Program-made: the position numbers and the translations under genes
Assembly: GCF_032362555.1 (NCBI RefSeq)
Contig: NC_083509.1
Location: forward strand, 4,487,001 to 4,551,000
Source: Amyelois transitella
Taxonomy: Eukaryota > Arthropoda > Insecta > Lepidoptera > Pyralidae
DNA: 64,000 nt
Reading direction: 5' to 3'
Shown here: positions 12,201-23,400 of the stretch, piece by piece
Layout of the letters: every line of letters starts with the position of its first letter
Numbering within the stretch: the first letter of the stretch is position 1
The notes under the pieces: model-generated
Told to the model about the DNA's origin: nothing
What the model saw: only the letters and a program-made list of their open reading frames with translations
Databases searched by the model: none

Positions 12201-15200
12201 CGGGCATGACGCTGTCACAGTTTGACCTCATCAGCTACCCTTACAGGAACTTTACCTTCACTCGACGAGAAGGTAAGATATTCTTTAATAACTTAATAGT
12301 AAAAATAAATTTTCCTTAACATCTAAGTGATCGATATATTGCTTGCGCTCGCTGTATTCATAATTGGGTTCATATTCGTTGAATGCACTCGTCGTAGTAC
12401 AGAAGATTAATAATAGCGTTACGATATTAAGTTTTTTGACACCTTCGTTCAAGTATTAAAAAAATTTAACAAACTCTGCAGTATTTGAATAAAAGAATAA
12501 GAAAACTTGAAAAATGTGTTAACGCTATCAATATTGAAGGCAGCGAGCGAAAAAGCCCTCGAATCGCGACGTAGTACTGCGCCCGCCACTCTTGTGAGGC
12601 CTCACAAGAGTAAAAGCGGAAGCGGTTATACTGTGAACTGCGGTTTAGCGACTGTGGAACTGTTCTCATACGAATTTGTTTGGTTTATGAACATTTTAAC
12701 GACATACGATGTATTTCGTCCTCATGAGTCTTTTCATCTTCGAACTATTCATCGATTAGACTCTTACTTTTCTGTCGACGGATCCCTAAGTCCTGTCATA
12801 CATATGAATACAACGGTTCTTATTCTAAACGACCGTGGGAGGAAAGATTTTAAACTCGTCAGACCAATTACAATTTGAATTTTAAAATCACTTATCTTCG
12901 CATAACAAAGGAAAATAGCAACGCTAGAGCTTATCATTTGCGAGCAGCTTCCATCTTCACTAATCAGACCCGACCTGCAGTGGCGCGCTTTATCCGCTTA
13001 CTGCCTAATGTGATTCCGTACACTTGGATTCAGATATGGAAAACATCGCGATATTTGCTTTGCGGATGTAGTTATATTCTATGAAAAAAAAATTACATAC
13101 TTACTACTAATATCGTATTGTCAGTTCTAGAAAATATTATAATAGTACATACATACTCGTACATATGGTCACGTCTATATCCCTTGCGTGGAAGACAGAG
13201 CCAATAGTCTTCAAAAGACTGACAGGCCACGTTCAGCTATATGGCTTGATGATAGAATTGAGATTCAAATAGTGACAGGTTGCTAGCCCATCGCCTAAAA
13301 AAGAATCCCAAATTTGTAAGCCTCCTTCCTCTTATCCTATTCTTTTCGTGGTCCTATTCTTTTTTGTATTGGTGCCGGGAACGGCACATATATTTAATTA
13401 TTATACCTACTATGAAAAATACAGATAAAAAATAGCTTAACGTAGGTTCTTTATTGAATACTAGCTGTTGTCCGCGACTTCGTCCGCGTAAATTTAGAGT
13501 TGGATCTACAATAATGTGAAATAAATCAATATACTAATCATATGAAATATTAACTTAAACCTCCAAGTATAGATTACAACTTATATACCTACGTCTGAGG
13601 CTCAGGTCTACGGCAATTTGAATACCTAAGTGCAATGTTACAATGTTAAACGTTTAACATCGTTTTGCCGCGTCAACATGAAACTGCTTTTACGTATTGA
13701 GACAATACATTCTGAAGATTCATTCCGATTCACTTATGTGGGAAAAGATTTGGACAAAGCAGTTTCGAAAAAAGCACAAATCACTTAATGTATAAAAAAA
13801 TTTTACTTCATATGGCAATGATCTGTTTTTTTTTTATATCAGCAGTGAATCTCTTCTCGATAATCTGATTATTATCTAACTTTACTTTTCAACAGTGCAA
13901 TTAATTGAGTAACTAATACATGGTAGGCATCATTATTAAACACAAAATTCACCGCCACACCGAAACCACATGCCTACGTAACCCTTACGTATCTTAATAT
14001 CTACTTTCTGTTTTCATATCTACAACTTAGCGATTTTCAAAGCAAGAGTTAAAAGGCATTACTTGAGCTGGCGTGCACCACCATAGACCCCCATCTTTCT
14101 TACCATCAGGCAGATTAAGATCAAACACGCTCAAATTACAATAAAATTCCATTCATAAATTTTACATACAAAAAAAACAAGCAATAATACATCCGATACC
14201 GTTGATACAGGGGACTTCTCGGTTCTACAAGTGTCGTTCAATCTTCAGAGGCATACGGGCTATTTTCTCATTCAAGTGTACGTGCCCTGCATTCTCATAG
14301 TGGTGCTCTCCTGGGTGTCTTTCTGGATACATCGTGAGGTAAATACGCAATCTTCATAATATTTAATGTTTGCTCATATAATAACTCTTTCCTTTGCAAG
14401 TTAGTTGAGCGATGTAAAAGAAGAAATTGTGTATTCATTATTTAGGTTTTACGTGTAAGTGGTCACAAGAAAATTTTAGCTTCCCAAGATAAAATTTATG
14501 AACTACAAGAGCTCGGAACTTCTCGTTAGCTGTCCACAATAGCTTTCAATTGTAGGTTCTAATGTGGATATGATAGATGGAGGGATGTCTGGAAGTAGAG
14601 CCAAATTTTTCATATTGAACATTTTTCATCATCGTAAGTTGAAATGTGAGAGTGAATAATAAGAATAACTCCTTGTAAAAGAGGAGCATTGTATTCCAAA
14701 ACTTGTGCTTTCAATAATACTACATATCTACAATTTTTTGTTCTACACAGGCTACCTCAGACCGTGTGGGCCTAGGCATAACCACGGTGTTAACCCTGTC
14801 CACTATAAGTCTGGATTCCCGGACCGACCTGCCTAAAGTCCGCTACGCTACTGCCCTGGACTGGTTTCTGCTGATGAGTTTCTTCTACTGCATCGCAACT
14901 CTACTGGAATTCGCCGGAGTTCATTATTTTACTAAGGTTATTTTTAAAAGCTCGGAAGTTTTTTGTCACGTCTTTATCCCTTTTGAGGTAGGTTAAAACC
15001 TCACTTTTGTTAAACTAGGGTCCATCTAGCTATCTCTTGGGTGGTGAAAAATTATAGAGACTCTTAAGCTGGGCCGTCTGGGAATACCTAATTAACTCAA
15101 ACGCGGGTAAAACAAACACAAGAATTTGTTTGACATGTGTATGGTTTACTATGTGATCATGGAAACAAGAAGATCGGACGGACTTTAAATCATATTATAA

Positions 15201-17013
15201 TAGTAATAAAATCGGGCCTTACCTACTTACAAAATTTTATTCTTATTTTTGCTAAGTTAACTTTCAACAAACTATAGGAAATGGCTAAAATTTTTTAGGT
15301 GGGTTCAGGAGAAATAGTAATCGACGACTCTGAATGGGAGGAGCTGATCGAGGAGGTCGGCGGAGACGCGTTCGCAGCGCGCCAGCTTGCCGTTCGGCGA
15401 CGCAGTTCTGCACGTTCAACCACTAACTATGTAAGCTCAAGAAATGTATCTATCTAGATTCATAAAAGTAGTAAGTAATAAGCAAGTCGTTGAATTATTA
15501 GACATACAAAAATGGCTGTAAAGTTGAAATGCCCAAGTAATTTTAAGGTCACCCAAAGTAAAAACAATTTCTATGTCTAAAATGCGCAAGTTTTATACCT
15601 CCATATCTGAACATTAGGTATTCGTATCCCACTAGATTCTGCCTACTTTAGTACTTATCACACTAATCAGTTATTATACTTTGGTGTGTTTATAGTACCG
15701 TGTGGTTCCCGGCACCAATACAAAAAAGAATAGGACCACTCCATCTCTTTCCCATGGATGTCGTAAAAGGCGACTAAGGGATAGGCTTACAAACTTGAGA
15801 TTCTTTTTTAGGCGATAGGCTAGCAACTTGTCACTATTCGAATCTCAATTCTATCTTAAAGCCAAATAGCTGAACGTGGCCTATCAGTCCGCTCAGGACT
15901 GTTGGCTCTGTCTACCCCGCAAGGGATATAGACGTCATTATATGTCTTATGTATGTATACTTTGGTCTTCCTGTTTTGTAAACCCCCCGTTCCATTACAT
16001 AATATCTACATACATACATAAATCACGCCTCTTTCCCGGAGTAGGGAAGGGTAGGCAGAGACTACCTATATGTTTCCATTAACTACGATCCCAACAAACG
16101 TCTTTCGCTTAATCCACATTCATAACTCTCTTCATGCAAGCTTTCGGGTAACCTTAACCTAACCTTTTACCAGAACTTTTTATAATTTTATCAACGTTTG
16201 TCTATTCCATCCCACTCCACCAGTTCCATTCATATTTGCTTAGTCAACCTATGAAACTTATTTTCATATGCCATATTATTATCTAATTGCCAAATGTTTC
16301 TTCCAGAGCTTCACCCTACCAGCTAACAGCAGTTGTTTGGATGACGCTGGTCCCGAGCAGGCGAGTCCAGCTGTTCGGCTCACAATGGAAAGGACCACTC
16401 AGACGGAGCGACGGGTACCAAGGTGGAGGCAACTGTTGTATTGCTTGGCAGGCGATGACCGGTACCGCAGGCAGAGGCAGGTAGAAGCTGGTAAGATACG
16501 ATTTCTTCAGAATTTATCAACTTTATCTCACAATAATTTATAGTATTTATAGTAGTAGTCCACCGATGAAGAGGACCACTCAGACGAAGTGACGAGTAGT
16601 AAGGTGGAGACAACTGATCTTTAGCTGGTAGTCCAAACCCCTGCAAAGCGAATCAGTCCTGAAGCCAACAAAAGACTCTGACGACGACGAACTTACCTTA
16701 CCTAACCAAACCAAGTTGCTAGATAAAAAAGCAATGAAAAAGATATTTCCCGCTTGGTACTTACGATCACCTAAATTGACATTGTTTTTTTTTTTGTAAT
16801 TGCTTGATAATTTGTCCCAGACTTCTGAGATTATTTCCATTAATTTCAGGAAATCGCGGTCATATCAACAGCGTGTCTCACATCGACCGCGCGGCGCGAG
16901 TTATGTTCCCCGCCTCTTTCGCGCTCCTCAACCTTTTTTACTGGCTGATGTATGCTTTCTCCAACGATGACTTTGCTTGGAGCGACAACCCTATTAACAC
17001 ACTATCTCATTAA
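9273..17013 (+). CDS. Grd: GRD-type Cys-loop ligand-gated ion channel subunit (GABA/glycine receptor-like)
   Basis: Exons: 9273-9620, 9742-9809, 9886-10106, 11688-11770, 12138-12272, 14211-14338, 14751-14936, 15299-15430, 16307-16490 and 16850-17013 (TAA). All joins keep frame and give 548 aa. The signal-peptide exon is missing, because the first exon opens after a 'gttttag' acceptor. The N-terminal part carries several N-x-S/T sites. The ligand-binding domain includes '[20 protein letters not shown]' and a Cys-loop with exactly 13 residues between cysteines (exon 4). M1 lies in exon 6; M2 and M3 lie in exon 7, with '[12 protein letters not shown]' at the start of M2. Exons 8-9 encode a charged M3-M4 loop, and M4 is in exon 10. 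The family forms pentameric plasma-membrane channels. In Drosophila GRD can pair with LCCH3. The M2 entry lacks the PAR motif of anion channels. The gene is convergent with the adenylate cyclase. Family call is strong; GRD over other GABA-like subunits rests on remembered similarity. Confidence 0.92.
10229..10330 (+). repeat. Diverged copy of dispersed repeat family 4
   Basis: 'ggcaagagtgataaggcatt' and 'tttgaacttgcgtg' match, with substitutions, the segment at 14040-14150 ('caagagttaaaaggcatt', 'cttgagctggcgtgcacc'). Both lie in Grd introns and in the same direction. Confidence 0.45.
11822..11895 (+). repeat. 3' fragment of the tRNA-derived SINE
   Basis: 'gttagtattccgtaacaca' and 'ccatctgtgcaatttgtctt' correspond to the end of the SINE body in the copies at 7873 and 56168. 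The tRNA head is absent. It lies in the intron after Grd exon 4. Confidence 0.6.
12507..13084 (+). other. Open-frame island inside a Grd intron
   Basis: Two consecutive ORFs (123 aa at 12507-12878, then 69 aa at 12875-13084) sit in the intron between Grd exons 5 and 6. The segment is richer in GC than the flanks and contains a 24-bp perfect palindrome at 12588-12611. Neither protein has a recognisable motif, and the opposite strand is also open for 67 codons. It may be a fragment of a transposon; a host gene is not supported. Confidence 0.25.
13150..13390 (+). repeat. Dispersed repeat family 2, near-complete copy
   Basis: This is a good reference copy: 'cacgtctatatcccttgcg', 'aaaagactgacaggccacg', 'gaattgagattcaaatagtg', 'ttgctagcccatcgcc', then 'gtattggtgccgggaacgg'. 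At least ten further pieces of this family occur in the window in both orientations. It is probably a Lepidoptera SINE-like element; I do not assign a database name. Confidence 0.8.
14040..14150 (+). repeat. Dispersed repeat family 4
   Basis: 'tttcaaagcaagagttaaaa', 'cattacttgagctggcgtgc' and 'cttaccatcaggcagattaa' resemble a short repeat common in moth introns, and the copy at 10229 shares the first half. Confidence 0.5.
15695..15960 (-). repeat. Dispersed repeat family 2, complete reverse copy
   Basis: The copy runs from 'gtgtggttcccggcacc' through 'aaaaggcgactaagggatag' and 'gtcactattcgaatctcaa' to 'ccgcaagggatatagacgtc' and a 'tatgtatgt' tail. It lies in the intron between Grd exons 8 and 9. 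Confidence 0.82.
16005..16165 (+). repeat. Dispersed repeat family 3
   Basis: After a 'catacatacata' lead the element reads 'atcacgcctctttcccgga', 'ggtaggcagagactacc', 'ccacattcataactctcttc' and 'tgcaagctttcgggtaacc'. Related pieces lie at 42786, 44712 and 47812. It is unrelated to family 2 except for the shared (CATA)n-like end. Confidence 0.7.
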
Positions 17014-20000
17014 TCTTTTTAGGAACGCAGGTTCGATTTCGAAAAACGAATAAAATTTAGAAGTCAATAAAGAATCAGATTAATGTATGTAAAGTTACTT
17101 CTTAACGTATAAGATTTGGTACTTTTCGTTGAAAAAGCAAAAACTCACGAACAGGGTTATAAATAAAATGGTATATCAATATTCTGAAAAACGAATTAAG
17201 TACATAATACTTTTTAAAAAGGCTAAAAATAATTTTAAGTACATAAATGCGTAGCTTCTTGCAGGTACTTCAAAGTTATTATTAATATAAATAAAGTGTG
17301 TTTATAAAATTAAGGTTTATTCAGAAATAAAAACATCAGAATCAAGTAAGTTGTGTTTCTTTTATTTCAAATCGTTCAAATGGTCAAAAATGAAAGCAAG
17401 AGACATCATTTGAGCAGGGCATACTGAACAATTATAACACACAAACACTGAATAGGTACATAAGATGGCAGCCTCGGTTAACATTTCATAGCATAAATTA
17501 TTTACAAAGTGGTCATTGATATACATAAAAAACACATATTTAGTAAGAGATTATCGTAATAATTTTGGTTTGAATGAAACCATGATTTTGATGAATTCTG
17601 TGATAAATACAGTTTTAAATATTTGACTCTGTCAACTGTCAGCATTATCATATTATTTAAAACTGAATCCAAACAAAATCACACGTCATTATCTTATTAC
17701 AATCAGAATACGAAGGCAAGAAATTCGTTTCTCTCAAGCTCGTACTATTTATTCAGTCTAAACTACAGAACTATATACGAACATATGTACCTATCTATTT
17801 AAGATCGAAGTAGCTCATAACGCTTTCCAAGTATGATAGAAAATTCACTTATCATTTACATAAATATTGGTAGATTTTTCAAAGTTCGTTATAATTTGAC
17901 GAATTTAAATTTATGGGACTTAATAAATACCATTATGAAGAAACGAGGTGGGCTGGTAAATTTTATTTAGTAAATTTATATGTTTTTTTTTTTATCCAGG
18001 TAAATATTTTAAACTACAAGAAAATATAAAGCACATTAGTGTCACAAAACTAGTTTTGGAACTGCAAAAGAAATATTTCATATGTATTTAGGTAAAAATA
18101 CATTATTCGATACACTTAAATTAAAACAAAACAATTAAATAAACATTAACAACAATAAATTCTCTTAATACTAAGACCTCGTGACAACAAGAGATTCATT
18201 AATGCCTGATATCCACAGCTGTCGAATTGTTATTGCAACTGAATATAAATCCAGAAACGTTTTAAATTTAGTGACAAAATCGATAATTTATATAAAATCT
18301 CACCAATAACAGGCAAATTAAGATTAACGGGAAATTTAAAAAAATAGTTTGAAGGTTGTAAATAATTGTTTTCTGTATCAAACTTACTCGTATGTTCAAT
18401 AGAACCATGATGTGCGCAATGGTAACGAAATAACACATTGAAATCCAAAATAAATCAACGATATCACTTTCTCGTTTACATTTGATAAATAAGATTGAAG
18501 GGTCTAAATTGCAGGAATTATTTTAGGTAAGTAAAAAATGTAGGTAGGTATGTGAAGCTATATTCACGGCTACATTTCTATGTTCGTAAATATTTATTTT
18601 CTTCTCAAATAGATACCAATAAATTTTACCTATTACAAGATTGGAAAAATGAAATTATAATCGTTTTTAGTAATTATCACAATATTAATTTTAGATAAGT
18701 ATATGCTCACAGACAATAAGAAAAACTTTCACTTCTTTACAGAGAGCTATTTTGATACATATGTATATGTATAATTCACATGCCAGGTTTTGGTCCATCA
18801 ATCGATACAAATTCATATCGATGTTTTTCCCCATATGTAAATAGAAAATAGACATTTTGAAGGCAAAGTTTTAAACACAAGTGGAATGTATAGTAATTAA
18901 GGCTTTCATCATAAGTCTGGAGAATCACTAAGTCAATATTCCACAGGGACGGCACCGGTCACATAGAGCAAACGCCGGGACAGACGCGGCATTGAAAAAC
19001 TTCACTTTATCTTCATTTACTTAAAACAACTCTATTTAGATTACTTTTGCGTGAAACAAGATGTTTACGAAATCAACGGTCGACAAAATCGACAGTGTTT
19101 CATTGTTAACAATTGTGTTTACCTCAATTATTACAATGTATGCCAACTACCATTTTTATAGACAAAAAAGAACGTAGTAAAACCACATCACATTAGCAAG
19201 CGAGAAGATCTTACCAGCTCTAACACCAGTTAACGCGATAGTACCGGCTTTATTATCCGTATTATTTGGTCTTCTGCTCTTCAATTATTGATAAATGGGT
19301 TCCTTTAAGTTTTTGTTTTGACCAGGATTTATAAGCCACAGGTATTTGTTAAAATGTATTTTATTTAGTCTCGAGCCTCAAGTCAATATAAACAGTTTTT
19401 CAATATAATACCGCAGCTGCGAGAGCTCTATTGTAACCGTGCAACAATAATATTTAATTTCATATCTATCGTATATTTAGAATATAAAGTTTGGACATAA
19501 TGCTCCTATGTATAAGCTTAAATTGTAAACATTTTTGTTGTATTATATTTGGCTAGCACTAATCATGCACTACTCAATGTATCATGAATAGAAAAAATGT
19601 GGACGAAATTTAGGAACAAAGCGTCTGAAGTGACAAAGATATAGTAACGCCTCCCATTTGGATAAGAAATAAATATGACTGGATAAATCTTTGACTTGTA
19701 AACAGATCACAATCACCTTATTATTCTCCACAATTGTGAACATTTTTTTCTCTAATTTTGCCAATACAAAATAAGTTTCATGCTGCAACCTACGACATTG
19801 CAAGAAAGCCAAACCACTCCCTTCTACTAGACAAATTGACTACACAATGCACTACATAAGTATCTACGAATACTATCTACAAGTTTTAGAACCATTTATT
19901 TCGTTAACATGTTTTTTATCTTAAATACAAAATAATTTTCTATCCCAATCGGGTTTTATATACAAAATATAGTTTTGCCTAATTTATCAAAGATATACAT

Positions 20001-20452
20001 ATTAAATGTATCCCAAATAAAAATAAAAAAGGGACGACACAATTCACACTACTTCTTTACAGATAACTAACTATATTCTTAAGTATATTAGAAATTAATT
20101 TACTGTATATAATTATTACCTGTTAGTATTTTCATGCTTAATCAAATTATCTTTTCATTAAAAATTTAATCACGCATTTATAGACTAGAACACTGGTCAC
20201 AGATTTTTTAATTATAAATATAGGCAAGGAAATTTTAGCACGTTCGCAATAAATATTTTTTTTAATATTCACATCCACACTGCCTAAGCGTAATCTAAAT
20301 TAAACAATAAATATAAATAAACTTAAAATACTCGGAGTATTTGTGAAACTTATAAAATTTATAGTCACTGCACACAATAAATAAAAGTTGCATATTTTTA
20401 CATCAAAAGGTTTTATATAAAATATAATCACAGATTCTACGTTCAATATGTT
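17014..20452. other. Intergenic region between convergent genes
   Basis: This AT-rich stretch holds the 3' untranslated regions of Grd (+) and the adenylate cyclase (-). Apart from the polyadenylation signal at 17066, no gene, RNA or repeat could be supported. The short ORFs look random. Confidence 0.6.
17066..17071 (+). terminator. Polyadenylation signal of Grd
   Basis: AATAAA lies 53 bases after the Grd stop codon, a usual distance for a short insect 3' UTR. Further AATAAA-like words occur downstream near 17290. Confidence 0.5.
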
Positions 20453-23400
20453 TTAGCTATCTACGTGTTCTTTTTTGCCTACCACGAGATAGACATTCAT
20501 ATCGTCTTTACCTTTCACGTACACACTGCCGCGCGGCTCGAACTCGTACCTACCGGAGAGCACGGGCAGGCAAGCCTCGCCCACCTGGATTCGCTTCACC
20601 ACCCCGGTCGAGTCCATTCTAGACGCAATGTTAACCGCGTCACCCCAAATATCGTAATACAATTTACTTGTTCCTATAACTCCCGCGGTAACATCACCAA
20701 AATTATACCCGATCCTAAGTATTAAATCAAAATTGAAAAGATCTTGGTTAAAATTGTCTACAACTTTCTGCATTTCTAAAGCGAAATCCATCAGTTGATA
20801 GAGGTGGTCGTACGTGTCGCGGGAGGCGTGCCTCAGGTCGGGGTTCAGCCCGCTCGCTGCCATAAAAGTGCTACCTATCGTCTTTATTTTCTCCACGTGC
20901 TGAAACTCGGGCTTCTCCAGCAACTCATCAAAATCAGCAATCAATTCATTCAGTACCCTTAAGTACTCATACCCTTTCTTATAAGACTCGTCATACATTT
21001 CATTAAAATTTACTATACTCGCAAATATGATTCCAGCGTCTTTATGATTCTCGGAATATTTTGCTGTATTTTTTAACTGATCAGCCACATGCTGAGGTAT
21101 AATATTATAAAGCAATAAATCGGCTTGATTTCTCATATTCTGCACTCTTTGCTTATCTCTATTCGCGACTACATTACTGTAGAAACTCAATCGGTAACTT
21201 ATTTCAAATTCTCTATTGAGAAACCAAACCAAAATCAACAGTAATGCTACATCTATATACAACTCTGACAAATGTAATTTGTGATTGATGCCGTGATAAC
21301 TGCTTGTGCTATTGCCTATATCGGCCAACGTATCTGACAATATTCTTGTCGTATTGCTTACAAAATCAGTATCATTGTGAGCAAACATATGGGGGATATT
21401 AATATCACCATCTGTTATTTGAGTATTTGCTTCACGGCAGCCTATCACGGCAAGAAATAAAAACAAAGCGGCATAAACCGTAACCAAAGTATTCTTTACG
21501 AGCCAACACATCTGGGTGAAATTACAAAAATGTACTATACTAATACACAAAAGGTACACATAAAATGACTGATCGCCTTTGAGAATGACCCCGGTCGTAT
21601 TTTGGCAAGAGAAATTTATAAGAATTGCTATAATTGGGAGACTAATCAACAAGCTGCCTGATAAATGCCAAGGGAACCAGTCGGAACAGGCCCTAAATAT
21701 TTTGACTGACTTCCTCCTTGGGCCCGTGACGAGTATAGGGTCATTTTGCGTCTTCCATTTCAAAATATGTCTGTAAATGCATAGTGACATGGCTAAAATT
21801 TTTATTACAATCAGAAATATTAATGAAGCGATCGAATGTCGCCATTCTTTGTAGAGTATAAATATAGAGGCGGTGACTGCCGAGAATATGATGAAGGATA
21901 CGATAATGTCCAACGCTGTATTGTACCTCGAGGTCGTCAGCGTGGGGGGGAAATCCTCGCAGTCGTCACTTCTATGCGCTTTATCCCTATAATGTTTTTC
22001 CATTTCTGGCGACTTAAAGAAGAGTGTAAATCTATTTAGGGGTGGTTGAACGAAGTAGTTGATTCCTGACCTTGCGTTGTCTTGCACGCAGCGGATCAAC
22101 TGGAGATCAGATTGTTTGCGTAGCTTTTGCAGTGATTGCACTTGTTGCTCATTGAGTGGAGCCGGTAAGCGACATCTCGTCGTGACTTCAAGCGAGGACT
22201 GGCTCGAAGTGTAGTAGCCGGATACGCGATGCTGCATCATGTCAGCGTGAGACGTTGCTAACGTGGCATGGTTAAGTGCGTATATCTGAAACGAGAGACA
22301 CATTTAAACGTGGAAAAAACTAACTGTGAAAGCTTGCGTTTGAAATAAATTAAACACATGGTATGATTTAACAGATGTTTTTGAAATGTCGTGATACAAA
22401 ATTATCTGTATCTTATATTTGCACTTTCGAATTTGCTATGGTTACTTTATAAAAATAATTATTTATTACAGCTGCTTTCCTTCTAAGCAAGACTTCGTAA
22501 CGTCTCAACGTAACGCCTAGTTTAATCTGTTGTTTTATACTGGTGTATCTACAGGTGCGAGTCCTTACGGCTGTTCACGGAGGGATAAACTGAGCACATT
22601 ACGAGGAGGAACACCGTCACAAGCAAAGGCAGATTCCGCCTTTTATCACTCAGCTAAGGTTACCAATCTTTATGTACACGTAATAACACTGTATGAAGTA
22701 TAAATGTTACCTGTTGTTGTATGCTGGACCTTCTGCTAGTGCTCCTAATGCCAGAGTCCTTACGACTGTTGACTGATGGACACAAACTGACTGCATCGTC
22801 GTGTGGCCGCGGAGACACGGCCGCAGCCAAAGGGAGGTTCAGCCTTCTATCGCCAGGCCGTAGGACTTCGCCTTGTGTGGTTATGGTTGAACTTCGCGCT
22901 CGGATTACGGGCACCTGAAGTTTTAATTTTACTAATTTAGTTCTTTGACGGCCACTGTGGCGCAGCGATAGTACGCTTGTCTGTGTCACCGGAGGTCCCG
23001 GATTCTAATCCCGGCCAGGGCATGATGAGTAACGAACTTTTTCTGATTGGCCTGGGTCTTGGATGTTTATCTATATAATTATTTATTATAAAATATAGTA
23101 TCGTTGAGTTAGTATCTCGTTACACAAGCCTCGAACTTACTTCGAGGCTATTTCAATCTGTGTAATTTGTCACGTATATATTTATAATTTATTTTAATTT
23201 CTTTGTAAGAGAAATTTCAGAGAAATCAGTGGTTTTGGCCATGCGTTGATCGATGTCGCTCTCTATATATCACCTTTACCAAAATTTACAAAAGAATGTT
23301 CAGTCCCTCTTCCCTAGAAACTCCCTATCTTATACGTATCAGGAAACGATGACAGGTTTTTACAACTAAGGCCTATAAATTTGCTCAAAATTGATTTCAA

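Noticed and set aside
12507-12878. A 123-aa intronic ORF in Grd
   Set aside because: No recognisable motif, no splice or promoter context, and the opposite strand is also open. Kept only as an unexplained island.
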